Assembly (NCBI GenBank): GCA_900541665.1
Contig: UQKV01000008.1
Location: 1-64,000 of the forward strand
Direction: 5' to 3'
DNA length: 64,000 nucleotides
Origin: an uncultured Collinsella sp.
GTDB taxonomy: Bacteria; Actinomycetota; Coriobacteriia; Coriobacteriales; Coriobacteriaceae
Shown here: positions 51,767 to 60,048 of the stretch, piece after piece
How the letters are laid out: the number at the start of each line of letters is the position of its first letter
Numbering within the stretch: position 1 is the stretch's first letter
Program-made: the position numbers and the translations under genes
The notes under the pieces: model-generated
The model's database searches: none
What the model saw: the letters and a program-made list of their open reading frames with translations, nothing else
Told to the model about the DNA's origin: nothing

Positions 51767-52456
51767 CTATCCCTCAAAAGTAAGAACGCGGGCCAGGTCC
51801 AGGTCCTCATAGCTATCGATAAAGATATCGCAGTTGGCGCGCACGTCGTCGCGCTTCATGCGGCCGTGCGGGTCATAAATACCCACACGCTTAAAGCCGG
51901 CGACCCCAGAGCTCTTAAGGCCAAAGACCGCGTCCTCAAACACCCATGCGCGCTCAAACTTGTGCCCATGGCGCTCCTCCAGGCGGCGCAGCGCCAGCTC
52001 GTACACATCGGGGAACTGCTTGGAGCGTCCTGCCTCACCCGTCGTGGTAACTAACTCCATGTAAGCGTCGAGCCCGGCACCAGCGAGTGCGGACTGCACC
52101 AGTTCGGCCGGCGTGGACGTGGCCACGCCCATAGCGATTCCCGCCGCCTTCGCCTGCTCCAAAAACGCCAGGAGCCCCTCGCGCGGCGGCACCTTGGAGT
52201 ACCCATCAATCAAAATCTCACTCAGCTCTCGATACAGCTCCTCACCATTCGCGCCAATGCCCCATGTGTCGTGGTAGGCCTGGCACTCGTCCTCCAGCGA
52301 CAGGTGCTCAAATTGGGCAAAGTCATCCACGGTCACGTCAATCCCGTGACGACGCAATAACTCGGGCTGCGCATAGCCCCAAACAGGGGTGCTATTTACC
52401 AGCGTGCCATCGCAATCGAAAATAAAAGCAACCTTGGGAGCGGCGGTATGGGACAT
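51767..52456 (-). CDS. HAD-superfamily phosphatase, beta-phosphoglucomutase-like
   Basis: 229 residues from ATG 52456 (AAAGGC upstream); the frame reaches 52477. FIFDCDGTLVNSTPVW is the HAD motif I with the nucleophile Asp; GVATSTPAELV is motif II, GEAGRSKQFPDVYELAL carries the motif III lysine and VFEDAVFGLKSSGVAG motif IV. A helical cap of subfamily IA lies between I and II. Substrate unknown. It is divergently oriented to glgB across a shared regulatory region. Confidence 0.85.
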   Translation of the reverse strand: MSHTAAPKVAFIFDCDGTLVNSTPVWGYAQPELLRRHGIDVTVDDFAQFEHLSLEDECQAYHDTWGIGANGEELYRELSEILIDGYSKVPPREGLLAFLEQAKAAGIAMGVATSTPAELVQSALAGAGLDAYMELVTTTGEAGRSKQFPDVYELALRRLEERHGHKFERAWVFEDAVFGLKSSGVAGFKRVGIYDPHGRMKRDDVRANCDIFIDSYEDLDLARVLTFEG

Positions 52457-52494
52457 AAACAAGCCTTTCGATGTCAAAGGGTAAACAACCTGCT

Positions 52495-52565
52495 AAAAAC
52501 GTTTTACCCAACGTCAGCCAGACAATTTTGAAACCCAAATTGGTAAAACTGTCAAGAGTTTTACC
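52495..52565. promoter_or_regulatory. GGTAAAAC/GTTTTACC operator-like sites upstream of glgB
   Basis: GGTAAAAC (52542-52549), an 8-base spacer and GTTTTACC (52558-52565) form an inverted repeat. A related half site AAAAACGTTTTACC lies at 52495-52508, and AGGGTAAAC at 52478. The shape is like LacI-family operators. The same word appears before the alpha-glucan hydrolase at 62666. Confidence 0.45.
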
Positions 52566-52787
52566 ACGGCAATTCTGCCAGTGGTCTAAACATGTCGCTT
52601 ACCGATTAAACGCCCTCGCAAATCCGCTTTCGTTCATAAAACTAACGTACAGGTGTTATCGTAGTTTTTGCCGAAAGTTCCACCGAGCACGCGAGGTGGA
52701 ACGAATCACAGAAACTTCGCCGTCCCTTCGATTCGTGCAGCCTTGGACCTTTCGCATCTAGTCACCAAGGCAATACGCTGCCGCGTC

Positions 52788-55049
52788 ATGATGGGATCAA
52801 ACGTGAGCGATACAAAGCTAAAGCCAGTAACCAAAAAGCCCGCCACCCGTAAAGCCGCCCCGCACGCACCGGAGCTCACAAAGGACGATGTCTATCTGTT
52901 TGGCATCGGTACGTGGGAGCGCAGCTGGGAAAAGATGGGCGCGCATCCCGACACGCAGCAGCGCACGCGCGGCTGGCGTTTTTGCGTTTGGGCGCCCGAC
53001 GTTAAGAGCGTCCACGTTATCGGTGAATTCAACAATTGGGACGAGCAAGCCAACCCGCTGGTGCCCATGCATACGAGCGCTATTTGGGAAGGCTTTATTC
53101 CTGGCGCCGAGCAGGGTCAGCTCTATAAGTACCTTATCGAGACCAACGAGGGCGAAAAGCTCTACAAGGCCGATCCGTATGCCTTCAAGGCCGAGTGCCC
53201 TCCGGGTACCGCCAGTGTGCTGTGGACCCTCGATGGCTACAAGTGGAACGACGCCGCGTGGCTCAAGCGCCGCGCCAGCCAAAACCACATGTCGCAGCCG
53301 CTCAACATCTACGAGGTGCATATTGGCTCGTGGAAGCGCCACGGCGACGCGCCACAGGGCGAGCCGGACGAGTACGGCAACTACCCCGGTCCCATGGATC
53401 CCTTCCCCGCGCAGCGAGGCGAGTTCTATACCTACGACGACCTGTCGGTGGAGCTCGTGGACTACGTGCGCGACATGGGCTACACGCATATCGAGGTCAT
53501 GCCGCTTATGGAGCATCCCTTCGATGGCTCCTGGGGCTACCAGACGACCGGCTACTTTGCCGCCACGTCGCGCTACGGCAACCCGCAGCAGCTCATGCAC
53601 TTTATCGATGCGTGCCACGAGGCGGGTATCGGTGTGATTATGGACTGGGTGCCGGGCGGGTTTTGCGCCGACTCCCACGGCCTTGCCACCTTTAACGGCC
53701 ACATGCTGTTTGAGCACGAAATTCACCCCAACTGGGGCACGCACAAGTTTGACTTCGCCCGCGGCGAGGTCCGCTCCTTCCTGGTCTCCAACGTGCTGTA
53801 TTGGATCGAGAACTTCCACGTTGACGGCATTCGCATGGACGGCGTGTCCAGCATGCTGTACCTCAACTTTGGCATCGACGATCCCGGCCAAAAGAAGTTC
53901 AACAAGTACGGTACCGAGGAGGACCTGGATGCCAGCGCGTTTATCCGTCAGGTCAACTGCGCCGTGGAGGCCCACTTCCCCGACGTGATGATGATGGCCG
54001 AGGAATCCACCGCGTGGCCGCTCGTGACCTATCCGCCGCAGGACGGCGGCCTGGGCTTCCACTACAAGTGGGACATGGGCTGGATGAACGACACCCTGCA
54101 CTACATGCAGACCGATTTTCCGTGGCGCCCCGGCAACCACGGGCTGCTCACGTTCTCCATCATGTACGCCTTTACCGAGAACTTTATTTGCCCGCTGAGC
54201 CACGACGAGGTCGTGCACGGCAAGTGCTCGCTGATCGGCCGCATGCCGGGCGACTGGTGGCGCCAGTTTGCCGGCCTGCGCACGCTGGCTTTCTACCAAA
54301 TGACGCACCCCGGTGCCAAGCTCAACTTTATGGGCAACGAGATCGGCCAGTTTATTGAGTGGCGCTACTACGAGTCCATCCAGTGGTTCTTGACCGAGGA
54401 GTATGAGACCCACCGCCATCATCAGGCGTTTATCAAGGCGCTCAACCACCTATACACCGCCGAGCCCGCCCTATACGAGCGCGGCTACACCGACGACGGC
54501 TTTACCTGGATCGACGCGGACAACTCCAAGCAGTCCATCGTGAGCTTTGTGCGCCAGGGCGAGGACGTCGATGACGACCTGGTGATTCTGATCAACTTTG
54601 ACCCGGCGAGCTATGAGAGCTTCCGTGTGGGCGTGCCACGCGAGGGTGACTGGGAGGTCATCTTTGATTCCGACCGTCCCGAGTTCGGTGGCAGCGGATA
54701 CGCCGGTGAGGAGCCCTACACCTGCTCGAGTGAGCCCTATCCCTGGAACGGGCAGATGGACTCCATCGAGATGAAGGTGCCCGGCCTGGCAGGCGTGGTA
54801 CTTAAGCGCCGCGGTCCCAGCAGCTATAAGCCGCCCGTGGTCGAGAAGCCCAAGAAGGCGACGCGCAAGCGTGCGTCCTCGGTGAAGCCCAAGACCGCAG
54901 CTGCTAAGAAGACTCCGGCCAAGGCGAAGGCTGCCAAGCCCGCAGCCAAGGCTTCGGCCAAGTCAACCACGGCCAAAAAGACGGCCGCCAAAAAGGCTGC
55001 TCCCAAGGCCAAGGCAGCTGCTGTTAAGGCTCCTGCCAAGAAAGCGTAA
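52788..55049 (+). CDS. glgB: 1,4-alpha-glucan branching enzyme with a Lys/Ala-rich tail
   Basis: 753 residues from ATG 52788; a GTG at 52803 is an alternative. GH13 enzyme introducing alpha-1,6 branches in glycogen. The N-terminal CBM48-like part carries VIGEFNNWDEQ. The GH13 barrel includes PLMEHPFDGSWGYQTTGYFA, nucleophile VDGIRMDGVSSML, acid/base MMAEESTAWP and LSHDEVVHGK. The last ~73 residues are a histone H1-like tail (AKSTTAKKTAAKKAAP) not normal for GlgB; a shorter basic stretch also opens the protein (TKKPATRKAA). First gene of the glycogen cluster. Confidence 0.95.
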   Translation: MMGSNVSDTKLKPVTKKPATRKAAPHAPELTKDDVYLFGIGTWERSWEKMGAHPDTQQRTRGWRFCVWAPDVKSVHVIGEFNNWDEQANPLVPMHTSAIWEGFIPGAEQGQLYKYLIETNEGEKLYKADPYAFKAECPPGTASVLWTLDGYKWNDAAWLKRRASQNHMSQPLNIYEVHIGSWKRHGDAPQGEPDEYGNYPGPMDPFPAQRGEFYTYDDLSVELVDYVRDMGYTHIEVMPLMEHPFDGSWGYQTTGYFAATSRYGNPQQLMHFIDACHEAGIGVIMDWVPGGFCADSHGLATFNGHMLFEHEIHPNWGTHKFDFARGEVRSFLVSNVLYWIENFHVDGIRMDGVSSMLYLNFGIDDPGQKKFNKYGTEEDLDASAFIRQVNCAVEAHFPDVMMMAEESTAWPLVTYPPQDGGLGFHYKWDMGWMNDTLHYMQTDFPWRPGNHGLLTFSIMYAFTENFICPLSHDEVVHGKCSLIGRMPGDWWRQFAGLRTLAFYQMTHPGAKLNFMGNEIGQFIEWRYYESIQWFLTEEYETHRHHQAFIKALNHLYTAEPALYERGYTDDGFTWIDADNSKQSIVSFVRQGEDVDDDLVILINFDPASYESFRVGVPREGDWEVIFDSDRPEFGGSGYAGEEPYTCSSEPYPWNGQMDSIEMKVPGLAGVVLKRRGPSSYKPPVVEKPKKATRKRASSVKPKTAAAKKTPAKAKAAKPAAKASAKSTTAKKTAAKKAAPKAKAAAVKAPAKKA

Positions 55050-55143
55050 CAAAGGCGTTACTACCGTAATTACCCGCCTCGTGGGGGCGTAGGATAAATG
55101 TCATAACCGTTCCGGGAGAACCATCCCCGGGGGAAAGGAACGT

Positions 55144-57570
55144 ATGAATAAGATCTTCGACAACAAGCAGGAGTTTACCGAGCTCTATCGCGATGCCGTC
55201 ATGAGCATTAGCGGCAAGAGCATCGAAGCCGCCAGCGACCTCGACCGCTTTAACGCCCTGGCCAAGCTCGTGGCCGAGAAGGCCCGCACCGTCGCCACCA
55301 AGAGTGACGCCCGTGCGACCGCCGAGGGCAAGAAGCGCGTGTACTACTTCTCGATCGAGTTTTTGATCGGCCGTCTGCTCGACAACTACCTGCTTAACTT
55401 TGGCGTGCGCGACATGGTCGCCGAGGCGCTCGACGACATGGGCTTTGACCTGTCCGTCATCGAGAACCAGGAGCCCGATCCGGCACTGGGCAACGGTGGC
55501 TTGGGCCGTCTGGCCGCGTGCTTCCTGGATTCCATGGCAGCCGAGGGCATTGCCGGTTACGGCAACGGCATGCGCTACCGTTACGGCCTGTTTAAGCAGG
55601 AGATCGTCAACGGCAGCCAGGTCGAGGCCACCGACGAGTGGCTCACTCATGGCTATCCCTGGGAGGTCCGTCGTCAGGACAAGGCCGTGACCATTAAATT
55701 TGGTGGCCACGTCGAGGGCTTTGAGGAGAACGGCCGCACGTTCTACCGCACGGTGGACACGCAGGATATCCTGGCCGTCCCCTATGACATCCCCGTGGTG
55801 GGCTATGCCGGCGAGACCGTCAACAAACTGCGCGTATGGGCTGCCGAGCCGGTCGAGGAGCACTTCGATCTGGAGGCCTTCAACCGCGGCGACTACGCCC
55901 TGGCCGACGCCGAGCGCGCCGAGGCCGAGGCCATCAGCGCCATCCTCTACCCCAACGACGCCGGCGAGCACGGCCGTCTACTGCGCCTAAAGCAGGAGTA
56001 CCTGTTTGTTTCGGCCGGCATCTACAGCCTGCTCGACACCTTTGAGAAGGAGCACGGCGAGAACTGGGAGCTGCTACCGCAGTTTGTGGCCATCCACACC
56101 AACGACACGCACCCCGCCATGTGCGGCCCCGAGCTCATGCGCATCCTCATCGACGAGAAGAAGCTCGAGTGGGACGACGCCTGGAACATCGTGACGCAGG
56201 TCGTGAGCTACACCAACCACACCATCCTGCCCGAGGCTCTGGAGAAGTGGCCCATCGGCACGTTCTCCAAGCTCCTCCCCCGCGTGTACCAGATCATCGA
56301 CGAGATCAGCCGTCGTTGGCACGAGTCGTTCGACACCACGCAGGAGGGCTGGCAGGAGCGTCTGCGCCAGACCGCCATTCTGTGGGACGGCGAGATTCGC
56401 ATGGCCAACCTGTCCGTAATCTGCAGCCACAGCGTCAACGGCGTGGCAAAGATTCACTCCGATATCATCAAGAACATCGTGCTCAAGGACTTCTATGCCC
56501 TGACGCCCGAGAAGTTCAACAACAAGACCAACGGCATCTCGCACCGTCGCTTCTTTGCCGAGGCCAACCCCACCTATTCCAAGCTCGTAACCGAGGCCAT
56601 TGGCGATGGCTGGCTCAAGGACGCCTTTGAGCTGGAGAAACTCAAGGAGTTCCAGAACGACACCGAGTTCCTGAAGGCCGTGGGAGCCTCCAAGCGCGCC
56701 AACAAGGAGCGTCTGGCCGCCTACGTTAAGGCCGAGACCGGTCTGGTCATCGACCCCAACACCGTCTTCGACGTTCAGGTGAAGCGCTTCCACGCCTACA
56801 AGCGCCAGCTCATGAACATCATGAAGGTGATGGACATCTACAACCGTCGCATCGCCGATCCCAACTTCCACGTGACGCCGACGACCTTCATCTTTAGCGG
56901 CAAGGCTGCCTCGAGCTACACCTTTGCCAAGGAGACCATCCGCCTCATTAACTCCGTGGCCGACGTCATCAACAACGACGCCCGCGTGAACGAGGTCATG
57001 AAGGTCTGCTTTATCCCCAACTTCCGTGTGAGCAACGCCCAGCTCATCTACCCCGCCGCCGAGATCTCGGAGCAGATCTCCACGGCCGGCAAGGAGGCCT
57101 CGGGCACGTCCAACATGAAGCTCATGATGAACGGCGCCATTACGCTGGGCACCCTCGACGGCGCCAACATCGAGATCGCCGACCTGGCCGGTCGCGAGAA
57201 CGAGGCCATCTTTGGCCTGACCGCTCCCGAGGTCGAGCAGCTCTGGGCATCGAACAGCTACTTTGCGTGGGATACCCTCAACGGCGATCGAGAGCGCCTG
57301 GGCCGCGTGATGGACGAGCTTAAGGACAACACCTTCGCGGGTCTTTCGGGCAACTTTGAGAGCATCTACAACGAGCTCATGAACAACAACGACCCCGACC
57401 TGGTCATGGCAGACTTCCGCAGCTACGTGGATGCATGGGAGAAGCTCACCGGCAGCTATGGCGACCAGGAGACCTGGAACCGCAAGGCGCTGCTCAACAC
57501 CGCCTCGAGCGGCTGGTTCTCGAGCGACCGCACCATTCGCGAGTACCGCGACGAAATCTGGCACGCGTAA
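55144..57570 (+). CDS. glgP: glycogen/starch phosphorylase
   Basis: 808 residues, GT35. It releases glucose 1-phosphate from alpha-1,4 chains. EFLIGRLLDNYLLNFG, NGGLGRLAACFLDSMA, IHTNDTHPAMCGPELMR, VKRFHAYKRQLMNIMKV and the PLP-lysine segment GTSNMKLMMNGAITLGTLDG are canonical. The length is normal. A strong GGGGGAAAGGAA ribosome site precedes the start. Together with GlgB it handles both synthesis and breakdown. Confidence 0.97.
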   Translation: MNKIFDNKQEFTELYRDAVMSISGKSIEAASDLDRFNALAKLVAEKARTVATKSDARATAEGKKRVYYFSIEFLIGRLLDNYLLNFGVRDMVAEALDDMGFDLSVIENQEPDPALGNGGLGRLAACFLDSMAAEGIAGYGNGMRYRYGLFKQEIVNGSQVEATDEWLTHGYPWEVRRQDKAVTIKFGGHVEGFEENGRTFYRTVDTQDILAVPYDIPVVGYAGETVNKLRVWAAEPVEEHFDLEAFNRGDYALADAERAEAEAISAILYPNDAGEHGRLLRLKQEYLFVSAGIYSLLDTFEKEHGENWELLPQFVAIHTNDTHPAMCGPELMRILIDEKKLEWDDAWNIVTQVVSYTNHTILPEALEKWPIGTFSKLLPRVYQIIDEISRRWHESFDTTQEGWQERLRQTAILWDGEIRMANLSVICSHSVNGVAKIHSDIIKNIVLKDFYALTPEKFNNKTNGISHRRFFAEANPTYSKLVTEAIGDGWLKDAFELEKLKEFQNDTEFLKAVGASKRANKERLAAYVKAETGLVIDPNTVFDVQVKRFHAYKRQLMNIMKVMDIYNRRIADPNFHVTPTTFIFSGKAASSYTFAKETIRLINSVADVINNDARVNEVMKVCFIPNFRVSNAQLIYPAAEISEQISTAGKEASGTSNMKLMMNGAITLGTLDGANIEIADLAGRENEAIFGLTAPEVEQLWASNSYFAWDTLNGDRERLGRVMDELKDNTFAGLSGNFESIYNELMNNNDPDLVMADFRSYVDAWEKLTGSYGDQETWNRKALLNTASSGWFSSDRTIREYRDEIWHA

Positions 57571-57677
57571 AGGCCGCGAGCTCCCCTATGCCAGCACGGC
57601 ATTACTCGACGTGCGTGACGTTGCGCCGCGCCCGTCGCTAATGGGTTTAGGAACATCGATGACAGAAGGAGAAATCG

Positions 57678-58826
57678 ATGAGTAAGAAAGAATGCATCGC
57701 GATGCTCCTCGCAGGAGGACAGGGCAGCCGATTGGGGGCACTCACCCAAAAGATCGCTAAGCCGGCGGTTAGCTTTGGTGGCAAGTTCCGCATTATCGAC
57801 TTTTCGCTCTCCAACTGCTCCAACTCGGGCATCGACACGGTGGGCGTTCTGACGCAGTATCGCCCCTACCTGCTGCATGCCTACGTGGGCTCCGGCGAGG
57901 CGTGGGATCTGGACAGCCGCGACGGTGGCGTGTCGATTCTGCCGCCGTACGAGACGCAGACCGGCGGCGCCTGGTATGCGGGCACGGCCGACGCCATTAC
58001 GCAGAACCTCGACTACATCAAGGCCAACGACCCCAAGTACGTCCTGATTCTTTCGGGCGATCACCTGTATCGCATGGACTACCGCAAGATGCTCAAGACG
58101 CACATTGAGAACAACGCCGACCTCACGGTGAGCGTTATGCCCGTGCCGTGGGAGGAGGCCAGCCGCTTTGGCATCCTGACCACCGACCCCGAGGACGGCC
58201 GCATCACCAAGTTCACCGAGAAGCCCGATAAGCCCGATTCGAACCTCGCGTCCATGGGCATCTACATCTTCTCGGCCGACGTGCTGATCGAGGCGCTCGA
58301 GGAGGACGCTCTGGACCAGCGCTCGAGCCACGACTTTGGCAAGGACATCATCCCCAAGCTGCTTGGCGAGGGCAAGCGCCTGTACAGCTACGAGTTCCAC
58401 GGCTTTTGGAAGGACGTCGGCACCATCGCCAGCTTCCATGAGACCTCGATGGACCTGCTGGGCAACAACCCCGAGTTCGATCTGTTTGACAAGCACTTCC
58501 CCATCATGTCCAACATCACAACGCGTCCGCCGCACTACATTGGCCCGGACGGCCGCCTGGACGACTGCCTGGTCTCCAACGGCTGCAAGATCTACGGCAC
58601 CGCTCGCCACTCGATCCTTTCGACCGATGTCATCATCGAGGAGCGCGCCGTGGTCGAGGACTCCGTGCTGCTGCCGGGTGCGCACGTTAAGAGCGGCGCG
58701 CACATCTGCCGCGCTATTTTGGGCGAGAACTCCACGGTCGAAGAGGGCGTGAAGCTCGGCTCTGTCGATACCACCAAGGATACGGCCGTCGTTGGAAATG
58801 ACGTTGTTATCGGGAAGGGGGAATGA
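57678..58826 (+). CDS. glgC: glucose-1-phosphate adenylyltransferase, catalytic subunit
   Basis: 382 residues. It makes ADP-glucose. LLAGGQGSRLGALTQKIAKP holds the catalytic nucleotide loop; SGDHLYRMDY is the metal site and EKPDKPDSN the sugar-phosphate site. The C-terminal left-handed beta helix begins around 285. It is followed by glgD at 4 bases, as in Firmicutes GlgC/GlgD pairs. AGAAGGAGAAAT precedes the start. Confidence 0.96.
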   Translation: MSKKECIAMLLAGGQGSRLGALTQKIAKPAVSFGGKFRIIDFSLSNCSNSGIDTVGVLTQYRPYLLHAYVGSGEAWDLDSRDGGVSILPPYETQTGGAWYAGTADAITQNLDYIKANDPKYVLILSGDHLYRMDYRKMLKTHIENNADLTVSVMPVPWEEASRFGILTTDPEDGRITKFTEKPDKPDSNLASMGIYIFSADVLIEALEEDALDQRSSHDFGKDIIPKLLGEGKRLYSYEFHGFWKDVGTIASFHETSMDLLGNNPEFDLFDKHFPIMSNITTRPPHYIGPDGRLDDCLVSNGCKIYGTARHSILSTDVIIEERAVVEDSVLLPGAHVKSGAHICRAILGENSTVEEGVKLGSVDTTKDTAVVGNDVVIGKGE

Positions 58827-58830
58827 TCCG

Positions 58831-59958
58831 ATGATCAATCGCAAGGCCATCGGTTATATCACCGCTAACTACTCTTCGAGCTACGGCAGCGTCCTGCTCA
58901 AGGACCGCCCCATCGCGTCCGTTCCCTTTTTGGGCCGCTACCGCCTGATCGACTTTCCGCTGTCCAACATGATGAATGCCGGCATTAAGACCGTCGGCGT
59001 CGTCATGCCGGGCAACTACCGCTCGCTGATCGACCACGTTGGCTCGGGCAAGGACTGGGGCCTGGACCGCAAGAAGGGCGGCCTGTTCATGGTGCCCGGC
59101 AACGCGTATGGCACCACCAAGGGCGGCATGCGCTTCCTGCTGCGCGACATCATCTCCAACAAGACGCTGTTCCAGCGCTCGGACAAGCCCTATGTTGTGA
59201 TGATGGGCACCAACATCATCTTTAACATGGATCTCAACACCATCATCGACGCGCACGAGAACTCCGGCGCCCAGATGACCGTGGTGTACTGCAAGGCCAC
59301 GCGCAACGTCGATGACGAGACCAAACTCGAGATTAACGAGAACGGTCGCCTGACGGGCGTGAGCGCTGGCGTCGCGTACGGCGACAACGCCTCTATGGAC
59401 TGCTGCATCGTCAACCGCGAGACGCTGCTCGAGATTATCGACCACTACCAGGCCGCCGACTATCTGGACCTGCTCGAGGCACTCCAGGGCGACTTTGGCA
59501 ACATCGACGTGTGCAGCTACGAGTACAAGGGCGAGGTCGTGGGCGTGTTTAGTGAGAAGTCGCTGTATCGCCGCAGCATGGACCTGCTTGACCAAACCGT
59601 GGCCGACCAGCTCTTCGATCCCGAGCGCCCGATCCTGACCAAGGCTCACGACGTGCCGCCTTCGCGCTATGCGACCGGTAGCCACGCGTGCAACTCGATC
59701 ATCTCGGCCGGCTGCATCATCAAGGGCACCGTGCGCAACTCGATCCTGTCGCGCGGCGTCGTGGTCGAGGAAGGCGCTTCGGTGACCAACTCGATCATCA
59801 ACCAGAGTTGCATCATCAAGAGTGGCGCCCGCGTTGAGAACGCCATCCTGGACAAGAACAACGTGGTTCCCACCAACACCGAGCTTCGCGGCACGCCCGA
59901 GAACATCCTGGTGCTGGGCAAGGCTCCGTTAACTTCCGATACCACCATCGTACGTTAA
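58831..59958 (+). CDS. glgD: glucose-1-phosphate adenylyltransferase regulatory subunit
   Basis: 375 residues from ATG 58831. The nucleotidyltransferase fold is kept but the catalytic loop is lost: the start reads AIGYITANYSSSYG where GlgC has the GGxGxRL loop. FLGRYRLIDFPLSNMMNAGI and the beta-helix (SIINQSCIIKSGARVENAIL) are intact. GlgD modulates GlgC as a heterotetramer. The GAAGGGGGAA ribosome site lies inside the end of glgC. Confidence 0.94.
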   Translation: MINRKAIGYITANYSSSYGSVLLKDRPIASVPFLGRYRLIDFPLSNMMNAGIKTVGVVMPGNYRSLIDHVGSGKDWGLDRKKGGLFMVPGNAYGTTKGGMRFLLRDIISNKTLFQRSDKPYVVMMGTNIIFNMDLNTIIDAHENSGAQMTVVYCKATRNVDDETKLEINENGRLTGVSAGVAYGDNASMDCCIVNRETLLEIIDHYQAADYLDLLEALQGDFGNIDVCSYEYKGEVVGVFSEKSLYRRSMDLLDQTVADQLFDPERPILTKAHDVPPSRYATGSHACNSIISAGCIIKGTVRNSILSRGVVVEEGASVTNSIINQSCIIKSGARVENAILDKNNVVPTNTELRGTPENILVLGKAPLTSDTTIVR

Positions 59959-59989
59959 CGTTGGCACTGCAACATCGCTCGTAACATGT

Positions 59990-60025
59990 AGAATAGCCGC
60001 CCGGTTAGCGCCAGGCGGCTATTCT
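59990..60025 (+). terminator. 12-bp hairpin between glgD and glgA
   Basis: AGAATAGCCGCC, a 12-base loop, GGCGGCTATTCT, perfect stem. Only a weak TCGAATT tail follows. It may partially terminate or cap the glgC-glgD transcript before glgA. Confidence 0.5.
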
Positions 60026-60048
60026 CGAATTGCAACATGGGAGACAAT

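Noticed and set aside
52818..54449. 543-codon minus-strand frame opposite glgB
   Set aside because: Shadow of GlgB; no ribosome site or recognisable domain.
56074..57564. 496-codon minus-strand frame opposite glgP
   Set aside because: Shadow of GlgP with Val/Leu/His-rich artefact composition.
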